Below, one piece after another: positions 43,520 through 52,463 of a stretch of DNA of 64,000 nt. Within the stretch, counting starts at the first letter, position 1, and every line of letters begins with the position of its first letter. This DNA is from a virus: IMG/VR virus record IMGVR_UViG_3300017613_002557, positions 1 through 64,000 of that record; one strand, given 5' to 3'. The notes beneath the pieces were generated by a model. It was not told the origin of the DNA and ran no database searches. It saw only the letters and a list, made by a program, of their open reading frames with translations. A program made the translations under genes and the position numbers.

Positions 43520-44128
43520 ATGGATACCTATTTACTTGAGCTGTTTTGCGCCAATACGAGAGTCCAGCATACGACAACAGCACTTGAAGGCGTATATGCC
43601 GTAGGAGACAGCAAGTTTTTTCGGGAGTTTAGCGGGAAAACACGCGGGGCCTGTTACGATCTGGCTGAGGCGAACAAGTGGAAGATCAGCCGACTGTTCA
43701 AAATCGGGGTGTGCCCCGTGTGCAGATCACATGGAATATATCCCTATACCATCGTCATACAGCGCATCCTCGGAATCGTTGATGTTATGACGAGCATCGT
43801 CTTTACATCGCCAACCACACAGACGTCCAGAAAACCACATCTTATAACGGATGAACAGGAGATTATGCGGTATCTGCTTTCTCAGGATGAACTGACAATT
43901 CCTGTGGTCCTTTGCCTGCCAGATCACACTTCGGCCCAGTCTATAACAGCTATCCTGCTGATGGCCGATTCTGACACGGCGGTCAAAAGCGATAGAATGA
44001 TCGGCACGACAGGGCTGTGCTTCCAGTGCGAAGTCGAACGATCACAAGTTGCACAGTTCGCACATGTTCTGTGCAAAATGAACGGTGGGATCTATGTGGA
44101 CAACCTGCACCACGTGAACTATTTTTAA
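43520..44128 (+). CDS. Hypothetical protein, 202 aa
   Basis: Unknown. It has a CPVCRSHGIYPYT zinc-like segment near residue 70 and a later CFQCEVER. Two CxxC pairs could bind one zinc. AAAGGAG precedes ATG. Part of the plus-strand operon of unknown proteins. Confidence 0.5.
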   Translation: MDTYLLELFCANTRVQHTTTALEGVYAVGDSKFFREFSGKTRGACYDLAEANKWKISRLFKIGVCPVCRSHGIYPYTIVIQRILGIVDVMTSIVFTSPTTQTSRKPHLITDEQEIMRYLLSQDELTIPVVLCLPDHTSAQSITAILLMADSDTAVKSDRMIGTTGLCFQCEVERSQVAQFAHVLCKMNGGIYVDNLHHVNYF

Positions 44129-44140
44129 GAGGAGAATACT

Positions 44141-44737
44141 ATGATAACACACGGATTTTTCATCTGCCGAAATGACGATCCAAGCGTCGTGATCGACGGA
44201 CCATATAAATTTGCCAGTGCAGCGGCAAATGTGATCGCCGCACAATATAGTGGTACAGTTTATGGAACTGCATCACGGTACGGACTCCGCGCACCATATC
44301 CGTTGACAGAAGTTGGCGATGACAAGCTTAAACAGGTACTCGCACAGAACTTAGGCGTAATTGTCACGGATAAATTCAATCATCCAAACTATTTTGGCGT
44401 GCCGAATATGGCAAGTCGATATAGCATGTTGGGACTCTATAACATCGGGCTGTATCTCGGTATAGAACAAGACCTTCTGAAAACTATCGTGGATCAGGAC
44501 GCAATTGATGAAATGAAACGTACCGCAAACCCTGTGACATTCGACATGTTTTTCGCCCTCTGCGTACCACCGGATGATGCACATGAAACACGGAATATCT
44601 ATGGTGCTGATAAAGAATGCACGTGTATCAGCACGTTACAGACACTTCACACAAACATTTTGTCAGTGGCCTATGCCAGTCTAAATGAACAGACACTCTT
44701 CTGGACACTGCACAGATCATGGGAGAATTTAGCATGA
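44141..44737 (+). CDS. Hypothetical protein, 198 aa
   Basis: Alpha/beta protein (SAAANVIAAQYSGTVYGTAS) with AGAGGAG before the ATG; its stop overlaps the ASCH gene by four bases. Nothing specific recognised. Confidence 0.5.
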   Translation: MITHGFFICRNDDPSVVIDGPYKFASAAANVIAAQYSGTVYGTASRYGLRAPYPLTEVGDDKLKQVLAQNLGVIVTDKFNHPNYFGVPNMASRYSMLGLYNIGLYLGIEQDLLKTIVDQDAIDEMKRTANPVTFDMFFALCVPPDDAHETRNIYGADKECTCISTLQTLHTNILSVAYASLNEQTLFWTLHRSWENLA

Positions 44738-45207
44738 AGGTACTCAGTGTTAATCAACCGTATGCCTGGCTGCTGTTTTACCCGCTAGATCGATGTAAAA
44801 CCGTCGAAAACCGGCCTTGGAACACGGACTATCGAGGCCCGCTGTTGATTCATGCCGGAAAGGTGCCGAATGTCGATTTTTCAACAGATCGATGTACAAT
44901 AGATCTTGCGCGGCTCGAACAATACCTGTCAACCAAACAGATCAGCGTGCAGGAGCTTGAACGATGGGTGGTCGCTCACGGACGCGCAAGCGTGCAGGAT
45001 ATTTTTCTGTACGGCGGCATCATCGGGATTGTGACATTGCGCGATGTCGGACACGATCCGAAAAACGTCTGGGCGCTCCCGAATCTCCTGCAATGGCAAC
45101 TTAGAAATCCGGTCCCGCTGCCATTCACACGATGCAGCGGACGATACGGACTCTTTGATGTCACGCTGCCACGGCGCGTGATGGATATTATCAACACATA
45201 TAGGTGA
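44734..45207 (+). CDS. ASCH-domain protein, 157 aa
   Basis: Matches the ASCH fold order: MKVLSVNQPYAWLLF, then TVENRPWNTDYRGPLLIHAGK, and a later GGIIGIVTLRDVGHDP. ASCH proteins bind RNA or modified nucleotides and occur widely in phages. Start at 44734 in an ATGA overlap with the preceding gene. Role here unknown, possibly RNA or nucleotide metabolism. Confidence 0.75.
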   Translation: MKVLSVNQPYAWLLFYPLDRCKTVENRPWNTDYRGPLLIHAGKVPNVDFSTDRCTIDLARLEQYLSTKQISVQELERWVVAHGRASVQDIFLYGGIIGIVTLRDVGHDPKNVWALPNLLQWQLRNPVPLPFTRCSGRYGLFDVTLPRRVMDIINTYR

Positions 45208-45211
45208 ATTT

Positions 45212-45580
45212 ATGGAAACACGCCATTTTAACGTATATCTTGGGACATCTCATAAAGACGACATTACCAGCGCTATACACACAATTGCCGATCACTGGGC
45301 AATGCTCGGAATGAAAAAAATCAGACTCTTTCCATGCTGTCAGCGAATGCGGCTCTTTCTGGTAATTACTGCGAACGGATGGGGTCGCCTGGATATTCTG
45401 GATCTTGAGAATATCTTTACTACCGGGTGCATGCGGCAAAAAAGACAATATACGTATCCGAATCCGCAAAAACGCTATACCGGAGAGTGGTACACATACA
45501 CCACACCACAAACACTGCGACATACCACCTGCTTTGAGGATACACCACGACATAAAAGTAAAGCAATATGGAGCAAATAA
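45212..45580 (+). CDS. Hypothetical protein, 122 aa
   Basis: Basic protein with a FRMRLFLVITANGWGRLDI-like core. Overlaps the response-regulator gene start by 13 bases. Unknown function. Confidence 0.45.
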   Translation: METRHFNVYLGTSHKDDITSAIHTIADHWAMLGMKKIRLFPCCQRMRLFLVITANGWGRLDILDLENIFTTGCMRQKRQYTYPNPQKRYTGEWYTYTTPQTLRHTTCFEDTPRHKSKAIWSK

Positions 45581-46533
45581 GTACCATCTTAATAGTCGAT
45601 GATGACACCAACACCCGCAGCGCGATGGGCGCATTGTTAGCTCATGAAGGCTACCGTTTAGTGTTTGCGAAGAGTGGTCAGGAAGCGTTGAAAAAAGCAG
45701 CAGAGATACAAATAGATGTGGTATTACTAGACATTATGATGCCGGATATGAACGGATATGAGGTCTGCCGACAGTTACGAGCCTCCCCTTTTTCGGCAGA
45801 AGTCCCGGTAATTATGGTGACAGCTTTGGATAATCGGGATGCTCGCTTACAAGGTATCGAGGCCGGAGCAGATGAGTTTGTGTCGAAACCGTTTGACCGT
45901 GTGGAATTACGTATGCGTATCCGCACCATCGTGCGACTCAACCGCTACCGTCAGTTGCTCAATGAACGTGCCGATCTGGAAAAAGCCTATGACGATACCT
46001 TAAAAGGCTGGTCATTAGCCCTGGAATTACGCGATAATGAGACGCAAGGCCATAGTCAGCGGGTCACACAGATGACGCTCACCCTGGCACGTATGATGGG
46101 AATTCCGGAAATTGAATTTCCGCATGTGTATCGTGGCGCACTCTTGCATGATATTGGAAAGATGGGCATTCCCGATAGCATTTTGCATAAACCCGGACCA
46201 TTAACCGATGAAGAATGGACGATTATGCGGAAACACCCGGTATATGCCTATGAGTTACTGTCATCGATTGCTTATCTCCGACCGGCACTGGACATCCCCT
46301 ATTGCCATCACGAGCATTGGGACGGTTCGGGATACCCGCGTGGATTACACGCCGAAAACATCCCGCAATCAGCCCGTATCTTTGCCATCGTGGACGTGTG
46401 GGACGCCTTGCGTTCAGATCGTCCGTATCGCAAAGCATGGTCAGAAGAACGTGTCAGGGACCATCTGCAAGAACAATGCGAAATCCTATTTGATCCGCAG
46501 GTGGTTGCCATGTTTCTGACAATAGAGGTGTGA
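45568..46533 (+). CDS. HD-GYP response regulator (c-di-GMP phosphodiesterase-type), 321 aa
   Basis: Residues 1-120 are a receiver domain: acidic IVDDDTNTR, phosphoacceptor in VVLLDIMMPD, conserved Thr region VTAL and Lys in SKPFD. The C-terminal HD-GYP domain has HSQRV, HDIGKMGIPD and HHEHWDGSGYPRGL with the full GYP signature. Such proteins hydrolyse cyclic-di-GMP, controlling motility or biofilm. Finding one in a phage-like block suggests manipulation of host signalling or a captured host gene. No cognate sensor kinase is nearby. Confidence 0.85.
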   Translation: MEQISTILIVDDDTNTRSAMGALLAHEGYRLVFAKSGQEALKKAAEIQIDVVLLDIMMPDMNGYEVCRQLRASPFSAEVPVIMVTALDNRDARLQGIEAGADEFVSKPFDRVELRMRIRTIVRLNRYRQLLNERADLEKAYDDTLKGWSLALELRDNETQGHSQRVTQMTLTLARMMGIPEIEFPHVYRGALLHDIGKMGIPDSILHKPGPLTDEEWTIMRKHPVYAYELLSSIAYLRPALDIPYCHHEHWDGSGYPRGLHAENIPQSARIFAIVDVWDALRSDRPYRKAWSEERVRDHLQEQCEILFDPQVVAMFLTIEV

Positions 46534-46730
46534 CTTTGAAAGTACATACATGCCCACATTGTAGCAGTCAGGACGTGATCGTTCGACAGGAGACGCTGTT
46601 TTGTAAAACGTGCCGGAAACATTCAGCGGTCACAAAGCCGGAAGAGATTATCTATAGTCGTGCGTTTTATCTTGCTGCCAAGGTGCCTGCAGCACAGATT
46701 ACGTCACTGAAGAACAGGAAAAACGGCTGA
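46530..46730 (+). CDS. Zinc-ribbon protein, 66 aa
   Basis: CPHCSS and CKTCRK form a paired CxxC zinc ribbon. The GTG start at 46530 overlaps the previous stop; TTG 46536 is an alternative. Small regulator or adaptor of unknown function. Confidence 0.5.
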   Translation: MTLKVHTCPHCSSQDVIVRQETLFCKTCRKHSAVTKPEEIIYSRAFYLAAKVPAAQITSLKNRKNG

Positions 46731-46830
46731 AATATGAGACACTTCTGCGTGCATGACACGTTGCCTCTTTTTTGGCGCACATGCGTCGTTTTTGCCGGGC
46801 AGACACATGTGTGCAGAGGTGCTTTTTATT

Positions 46831-47820
46831 ATGAAAGATGCTGAGTTTACATTCGGCTCTGTGTTCGCCGGAGCCGGTGGTTTCGATCTTGGGCTGGAGC
46901 GTGCCGGGATGACGTGTAAATGGCAGATTGAGAAAGATCGGTTTTGTCTCGATGTGCTCTCAACGCATTGGCCCGATGTGCCAAAATATCACGATGTTAT
47001 CGACTGCGGAAACCACAACCTCTCACCAGTTAGCCTTATTTGCGGGGGATTTCCATGCACAGACATTTCATGTGGAGGAAGCCGCGAGGGATTGGCTGGA
47101 AAATCCTCACAGCTTTGGTTCCCGATGCTCCGAATTTTTGAAGAATTGCGTTCAGCATGGGTACTTATTGAAAACGTACAAAATTTACTGTATTCCAATG
47201 GAGGGGCTGACTTTGCCGCCATCATTTCAGGGCTGGTTGAATGCGGGTATCGCGTGGCATGGAGGTGCTTTGACTCTCAGAACTTCGGACTCGCCCAACA
47301 ACGCAAGCGCCTCTATATTGTCGGACATCTTGGAGACGGATGCGCCGCGCAAATACTTTTTGAGCCCGACTGCCTGTCGCGGTATTCTGAGACGCGCACA
47401 GCGCAGAGGAGTGAAAATCCCCTTGGCGTTGAAGCGTCACTTGATGATCATTGCGAACGAGCAGACTACACCCCAGCAACCCTGACCCATTCGCATGGAC
47501 GCAATAGACCGGATGAAACCTTTGTGTCATACGGATTCGGAAAATACAAGAAGTCCGATGTCATCCATACGATTCGTGCGTCCGGGGGTGATAGTGGACG
47601 TGGCAGCGAGGCATTATATGTGGTGCCGCAACGTGGTATCCGAAAACTCATGCCACTCGAACACGAACGCTTGCAAGGATTCCCGGATCATTGGGCGGCG
47701 ATGTGTTCCGATACACAACGTTACCGCATGATGGGAAATGCCGTGTCCATCCCCGTTGTCGAATGGATCGGGCGCCGTATCTATGCGCTAAAAGATTATG
47801 AATTACAAACAATGTCCTAA
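46831..47820 (+). CDS. C5-cytosine DNA methyltransferase (Dcm-type), 329 aa
   Basis: All main motifs are present: I FAGAGGFDLGLE, IV GGFPCTDISCGG with the catalytic cysteine, VI ENVQNLL, VIII AQQRKRLYIVG, and X MGNAVSIPVVEWIG. The target-recognition region is short. ATG 46831 is preferred over 46753 because the family N-terminus starts there. It is not paired with an evident restriction enzyme, so it likely acts as a protection methyltransferase against host restriction. Confidence 0.9.
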   Translation: MKDAEFTFGSVFAGAGGFDLGLERAGMTCKWQIEKDRFCLDVLSTHWPDVPKYHDVIDCGNHNLSPVSLICGGFPCTDISCGGSREGLAGKSSQLWFPMLRIFEELRSAWVLIENVQNLLYSNGGADFAAIISGLVECGYRVAWRCFDSQNFGLAQQRKRLYIVGHLGDGCAAQILFEPDCLSRYSETRTAQRSENPLGVEASLDDHCERADYTPATLTHSHGRNRPDETFVSYGFGKYKKSDVIHTIRASGGDSGRGSEALYVVPQRGIRKLMPLEHERLQGFPDHWAAMCSDTQRYRMMGNAVSIPVVEWIGRRIYALKDYELQTMS

Positions 47821-48475
47821 AATCAGCGCGGCACTCTGGAAAGCCGGGATTCACACAAAAGGAATCGACGCGGTCATTCACGCCTGCTGCGCGTTGCTCA
47901 CGGAAGGTTATTCGCTCAGACATGTCGCGAACATCTGTCAGATTCACAAGAACACGCTCGCGCACCATCTTCGCGATGAAGACTTACCCGCATCGTATCC
48001 CGGAGAATGGCATCGATTTCCGTTTATCCGCGAGGCCATGCACGCGCAGTATGTGTTCGTACGCACGCCGGATGATATGGATATGTGGTGTGCGTTGGAA
48101 CATCGTGGCGGGTATTCGTGCAACCGCTTGGCAGATGTGATCGGAATCACGTCTGGCACTGTGCGGCAGCATGTGAAACGCGGGAAAACCCTGCTGATTA
48201 CACACGCCCCTCCGGCATTACCTCCACTTCCGTATCATATTACCGTGCCGATCCCAAAATTGGACCCTGGCACACTGGTAAAGGTCGCGCACCCGCGCTA
48301 TTGTCTGATGGGTACGTTTCTGCGCTGGAGCGTGACCAAACACCATACGCGCATTAATGTGGAGGTCAACGGCCATCCGGTGGCTGTAAATCAAAAACGA
48401 ATCGAGTTGTATTCAACCACACCGGCACAAGCGGTCGAACCGGTCACAGACGATGATTTTATAAAATTCACTTGA
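47798..48475 (+). CDS. Helix-turn-helix protein, 225 aa
   Basis: Contains two HTH-like segments, LTEGYSLRHVANICQIHKNT and YSCNRLADVIGITSGTVRQH, in the order expected for a transposase-like or replication-associated DNA-binding protein. Overlaps the methyltransferase gene end by 23 bases. Located 208 bases before the initiator gene, so it may regulate it. Confidence 0.55.
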   Translation: MNYKQCPKISAALWKAGIHTKGIDAVIHACCALLTEGYSLRHVANICQIHKNTLAHHLRDEDLPASYPGEWHRFPFIREAMHAQYVFVRTPDDMDMWCALEHRGGYSCNRLADVIGITSGTVRQHVKRGKTLLITHAPPALPPLPYHITVPIPKLDPGTLVKVAHPRYCLMGTFLRWSVTKHHTRINVEVNGHPVAVNQKRIELYSTTPAQAVEPVTDDDFIKFT

Positions 48476-48512
48476 CGGAAAATTGCGCCACCGGTAGGGT
48501 ATGTACGCAGAC

Positions 48513-48542
48513 ACACCGAGGGTTTCGTGAAACCCTCGGTGT
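48513..48542 (+). terminator. Perfect 14-bp hairpin upstream of the initiator gene
   Basis: ACACCGAGGGTTTC (48513-48526) pairs with GAAACCCTCGGTGT (48529-48542); loop is small. It lies 37 bases after the HTH gene stop and no T-run follows. It probably ends or stabilises the 42.5-48.5 kb transcript. Confidence 0.6.
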
Positions 48543-48683
48543 ATTGGTTATGCATGTATCCCGGACAAGTTACTCAGAAGAGGCACACAGAGTGCCAGAA
48601 CGGACGGTATGGGAAGTCTCTGTGATTCGTGAGGTTTTGTCAAGAACTTTTTTCACAAGCTCACGAACATACCGCAAAAAATC

Positions 48684-50792
48684 ATGCCATCACTCAAAAT
48701 TTCAGACCTGCCAGCAACTATTCAGCAGGATAAACAATTAACCGTGTCGATGAAGCGGATCTGTCTACGAATCCTGTATCAAACACTCCATTATGGGGCC
48801 TGTTACGATGCCAATAAAGAGTTCGTTACACTGTTAAAACGCGGACACAGACCGGCACAAGTCAGCACACGATCAGTGCGGCGCTGGATGATCATGCTTC
48901 AAGAGAAACAGATCGTGATTGTGACCTCAGAACCCCACGCCGTGCGGCGCTGTCTGATCATGAATCCTGACTTAACAATGCAGGTGAAAACCGATCAATA
49001 TCCGGAAATTCAGCGGTACACACAAGTCTGTCGAAAAATCCTGGAAATGACCGGGACTACGTCGTTTTCAGAGTTGCTAAGGATTGACACAAGTCGAATT
49101 GACATACTTTTGGGTATTCACATTGAGACACTGCCGAGACATGCGGATAAGTCTCGTGAAAACAAACTGTTAGAACGGTTTGTGTCCGCGCTTTTGAATG
49201 ATGAGCGCGGCGTTACAAACGTTAGCCAAGGAGCGTCAGAAGGGGTGGGCGAGAAAGAGGTTGGAATCCCTCTGAGAGAAGCAAAAGTCAGGACAAAATC
49301 AGAGGATGGAAAACAGGGCAATGTCCGTCCAGAAGATCCTGGAAGTAGTAACAAAGATAATGAGTTACAAGGTGAAATGTCCGCGCAGAAGTTTTGGAAT
49401 GTTGCTGCGCCAGGGTACGGTGTCCGTCCAGAAGATCCTGGAAGTAGTAACAAAGATAATGAGTTACAAGGTGAAATGTCCGCGCAGAAAAACGACAATG
49501 TCCGTCCAGAAGATCCTGGAAGTAGTAACAAAGATAATGAGTTACAAGGTGAAATGTCCGACCGAGAGATCGATGACCCAAAGGCGGACATTTCGGACAA
49601 TGTTCGCCTGAGAGATCCTGGAAGTAGTAACAAAGATAATGAGTTACAAGGTGAAATGTCCGCGCAGGACATCGACCGGGTAGGTTTTGGGCAATTTTCT
49701 GGTGTCCGTTCAAGAGATCCCGAAAGTGGTAATGGCAATAATGACTTACAAGGTGAAATGTCCGCCGAGAGATCGGAAAACGGTGCTACAATGTGGGGGC
49801 GGACATTCCGCGGACATTCCGCGGACACAAACTTTTGTAAATCCGTCGCTGGAAACGCCCGCCAGCAGGGCGAAGACAACCCCTCCTCGCGCGCGCATTC
49901 CGGATCTCGGATCTCGGTAAAAGAAAGAGTCGGATCTGGGATCTTGAAAGAGGATCGCGAGGCCCTATCAAACTTTTCCGCTCCGCTTTTCTTTTCTTTT
50001 TTTCAAGAGCAGGAACACAGCAACCCCTCGGCGCTCTTCGGACTTGCGTCGGTAAATCTGCTGTTCGGCCCGATTTACGGGCCTATAGACCCCACAACCC
50101 ATGCTGCGTTTTTCGCCACTTTTGCGGAGTATAACCCCCCCCAACCCGTCCTGCAACCCGCAACTATCACGGTGTTTAGCGCCTGGATCGCTCAACAATA
50201 TTCGCATTTTACGGACACAGGAGAATTGACGTTTCAACCAACCAACGGGTATGCGGTGATTCAACAGTTTTTGGCAGATGCCCATACCACGGCGTACCCA
50301 CAGTTTCCAGAGACAAACGACGCACTCGATATGTTTCGGTTATGCTTCGCCGTCTCCCTGTCGGTACAGCAGCAACGTCTGATTATGGCCACTGTCAGGA
50401 ATCTTGAACTGTGGCAACACACGCTGTCGGAATGGGCCGATCAACCAGGACGGTCAGGCCAAGGATGGAATCCGGCGAATGTCCCCGGACTTCTAGACCG
50501 CTACCGGAGAAAATGCCGCGCTGTCGATGTGCTGTTTCACGAACACCAACCCACAGGCTTAACGGTGATCGAACTCCCCACAGAGGAACGGGTCGCCTAT
50601 TGGCTGAAACTGGAAATCAGCGAAACGCAACGAAAGTTTTTGGAACACGCTGTCAACAATCCGGAATTTCCCGCTATCACCAGCCTGGAAACCGTGTTTC
50701 AACACCCGGAACTTCTCCCCGAAACAGACGCATGTCGGGATATTCTGGCAAACTTTACGCAACATGGTGAAAATATCGAAAAAAGTGCTTGA
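48684..50792 (+). CDS. Replication initiator candidate with iterons in its coding sequence, 702 aa
   Basis: Residues ~20-100 look like a winged-helix DNA-binding domain (SVRRWMIMLQEKQIVIVTSE). Residues ~214-365 consist of five near-identical repeats (VRPEDPGSSNKDNELQGEMS) encoded by long DNA iterons. The last ~320 residues form a second, helical domain of unknown fold. The layout, DNA-binding N-terminus, iterons inside the gene and a protein-interaction C-terminus, parallels lambda O. It lies beside a palindrome-rich non-coding region. I infer replication initiation; no family match is claimed. ATG 48684 lacks a strong SD. Confidence 0.55.
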   Translation: MPSLKISDLPATIQQDKQLTVSMKRICLRILYQTLHYGACYDANKEFVTLLKRGHRPAQVSTRSVRRWMIMLQEKQIVIVTSEPHAVRRCLIMNPDLTMQVKTDQYPEIQRYTQVCRKILEMTGTTSFSELLRIDTSRIDILLGIHIETLPRHADKSRENKLLERFVSALLNDERGVTNVSQGASEGVGEKEVGIPLREAKVRTKSEDGKQGNVRPEDPGSSNKDNELQGEMSAQKFWNVAAPGYGVRPEDPGSSNKDNELQGEMSAQKNDNVRPEDPGSSNKDNELQGEMSDREIDDPKADISDNVRLRDPGSSNKDNELQGEMSAQDIDRVGFGQFSGVRSRDPESGNGNNDLQGEMSAERSENGATMWGRTFRGHSADTNFCKSVAGNARQQGEDNPSSRAHSGSRISVKERVGSGILKEDREALSNFSAPLFFSFFQEQEHSNPSALFGLASVNLLFGPIYGPIDPTTHAAFFATFAEYNPPQPVLQPATITVFSAWIAQQYSHFTDTGELTFQPTNGYAVIQQFLADAHTTAYPQFPETNDALDMFRLCFAVSLSVQQQRLIMATVRNLELWQHTLSEWADQPGRSGQGWNPANVPGLLDRYRRKCRAVDVLFHEHQPTGLTVIELPTEERVAYWLKLEISETQRKFLEHAVNNPEFPAITSLETVFQHPELLPETDACRDILANFTQHGENIEKSA
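49322..49769 (+). repeat. Five long iterons inside the initiator gene
   Basis: Starts at about 49322, 49421, 49499, 49601 and 49703 (spacings 99, 78, 102, 102 bp). Each ~60-bp unit starts with TGTCCGTCC-AGAAGATCCTGG, continues through AAGTAGTAACAAAGATAATG and ends AAGGTGAAATGTCCGC. The first four are near-identical; the fifth is diverged. The ends contain AATGTCCG, shared with the left-end array. Spacing near whole helical turns suits cooperative binding of an initiator. Confidence 0.85.
49799..49828 (+). repeat. Direct GCGGACATTCC repeats in the initiator gene
   Basis: GCGGACATTCC occurs twice directly in tandem (49799 and 49810), followed by GCGGACAC. CGGACATT is the word shared with the iteron ends and the left-end array, and 59689-59713 holds a related pair of AAATGTCC/GAACATTT. 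Confidence 0.65.
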
Positions 50793-51948
50793 CAAAATCA
50801 CGTTCCACCAGTAAGCTTTTCTGCAATACAGACCGTGAAATCCGTGGATCCTCCATAATGACGGGGAATACACGCTGATTTTATGCAATGGAGACACCCA
50901 CAAAACATAATTTGGCGCCCGCCATGAGATATAACGTCCTGGCCTGGATGGGGATTACCCCCTGAGCCTTCCGAGGTTGCTCTGCACTTGTCGAATTAAT
51001 ATAAACGAATACGAAGCTACTACTCTGAGATTTTGTCGCATCCTGGGGCAAATTTGGAAGCTATTTGAACACCCACAATCCCATACCACCACCCACACTC
51101 CCCATAATGTGAACAATAACCGTACCACGTTGTGGCAGTGTCCGATTTCCGACATATCTACTGTCTAATTTACGACCCCCCCCTATGCCTGGCTAACATA
51201 TTCCCGCCCACCCTATCCCCACCGTTGCAAAATGCAACACCCCCCACACCATACCATTTCATATTGAAACACCCAACCCCAATCCAGCCAGTATATACTC
51301 AACCCCACTAGCCACTATACCCCATATTACTGTTTCAATATGAAACACTGTTGCATTCTGCAACAGTGTTGCATTCTGCAACACCCCCTCCGTAAATCCC
51401 CCATAAACACACCCATACTAACTTAAAATAACTTAAAATAACTTAAACTGACTTATGCCCACTCAACACTTACTCAACACTTACCCATAAACTATCCAAC
51501 ACCTGCTCAATACTTGACCATAATTTGACCATAATTGAAACAAATTACAGGTAGGTTTTGGAGCAAAATTGGGAGTATGCTAGCTTTTTCCTGGGATTTG
51601 TTAGGACATTCGTGATCCTGGGTTCGCCTTCTATCAGGGCGATAAAAGGGGGGTGAAGGATTTATTACTTTCTTTTCTTTGTGCTTTTTCTGCGTTTTTT
51701 CTGCGGTTCGATAATTTTTACGAAATCGGTGAGAAATTGTTGGGCAACTTTTGAGTAACTTTTGATATTATTGGGGTAGTGCGGCAAAAATTCGCAGTTG
51801 GCAGATATGATGCTACAATGTGGTATGATGACTGTCACATTGTAGCATGGTGTTTTTAAGAGGAGAAATATACTTTCCTATTTTTTGATATTTCGTTTAT
51901 GGGAAAAAGTGCCTTGTTTTTGATGGTGCATGCATCTTTTTCGTTGAC
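50793..51948. other. Non-coding region between convergent operons
   Basis: About 1.1 kb without a gene I can support. The stretch ~51060-51540 is C- and A-rich with few G on the plus strand (runs such as CACCCCCACAC), and contains mirror palindromes (51224-51384), ACTTAAAATA repeated near 51420, CTCAACACTTA and TTGACCATAATT repeats. From about 51550 the composition becomes G- and T-rich. A copy of the CCTGGG...CTATCAGGG repeat lies at 51608-51636. Plus-strand genes end on its left and minus-strand genes on its right. Confidence 0.7.
51224..51384. repeat. Mirror-symmetric pair of palindrome types (centromere/terminus candidate)
   Basis: Order: GTTGCAAAATGCAAC (51224-51238), TTTCATATTGAAAC (from 51257), about 70 bp, GTTTCAATATGAAAC (51332-51346), ACTGTTGCATTCTGCAACAGT (51347-51367) and GTGTTGCATTCTGCAACAC (51366-51384). 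The two TTTCA/TGAAA elements are reverse complements of each other, and the GTTGCA...TGCAAC palindromes flank them on each side. This looks like binding sites for two different proteins. Confidence 0.7.
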
Positions 51949-51978
51949 ATGTGCTGGTTAATTTGGCAGGGTTTAGGA

Positions 51979-52191
51979 ATGCGAACATTTTTTATTACTA
52001 TGGACAGCAACATTTACGCACGAAGGCCATATCATGTAATGGCCTCGAATGGCTGCTGTGTTGGCAAGAAGAGGACACTTGCGGCGGCGCGTGTATGTAA
52101 GACCAGTCGCGAGAAAGAGGAGTTTCGGAAGGTGGTGCGGGATATATACCGGGCAAGGTGGGGCAAACAGAGACAGAACGAGCGGTATTGA
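51979..52191 (+). CDS. Hypothetical basic protein, 70 aa
   Basis: Basic protein with a REKEEFRKVVRDIYRARW segment. ATG 51979 is chosen (TAGGA upstream); a longer start is possible. Only plus-strand gene between 51 and 60.6 kb. Unknown. Confidence 0.4.
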   Translation: MRTFFITMDSNIYARRPYHVMASNGCCVGKKRTLAAARVCKTSREKEEFRKVVRDIYRARWGKQRQNERY

Positions 52192-52196
52192 AAAGG

Positions 52197-52234
52197 TGTC
52201 CACTTGTATTTATGTCACCTGATCAGTCAGGATC
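52197..52234 (-). promoter_or_regulatory. Leader motif copy (CTGA...AATACAAGTGGAC) after the last gene
   Basis: Minus strand contains CTGACTGATCAGG...AAATACAAGTGGACAC, a variant of the leader motif found upstream of the genes at 53058, 55214 and 55586. It overlaps the 3' end of the gene at 52227, and no gene follows it on the minus strand. Confidence 0.4.
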
Positions 52235-52439
52235 TCGCAATCTTTCTGACGATTTCCTGTGGCGATGCCATATTCACCCTATTTGTGGTATTGGTTGTGA
52301 CATGGCACTTTAGGCCATGCGTGATATTCAGGTGAATCGCGGTTGTTTCGGCGAGTGCTTCACCTGCCGACATGCCAGGACGTTTCTGAATGTTCGCATG
52401 GTTATAGTCTGGGTACGTCACGACAAGAATAATTTCCAT
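52227..52439 (-). CDS. Hypothetical protein, 70 aa
   Basis: Last gene of the minus-strand early-type cluster. Short alpha/beta protein (MEIILVVTYPDYNHANIQKR). Unknown. Confidence 0.5.
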   Translation of the reverse strand: MEIILVVTYPDYNHANIQKRPGMSAGEALAETTAIHLNITHGLKCHVTTNTTNRVNMASPQEIVRKIARS

Positions 52440-52463
52440 CGTATTATCCTCCAGTTTTCTGGT

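Noticed and set aside
49322-49769. CRISPR-like array of regularly spaced repeats
   Set aside because: The repeats are ~60 bp, spacers are not of constant length, all are in frame within a gene, and no Cas genes are present.
49118-49879. Long minus-strand frame opposite the initiator gene
   Set aside because: It is produced by the iterons being open on both strands; no RBS and no gene-like ends.
51347-51384. Tandem terminator interpretation of the GTTGCA palindromes
   Set aside because: No T-runs, mirror order with other palindromes, and distance from gene ends argue for binding sites.
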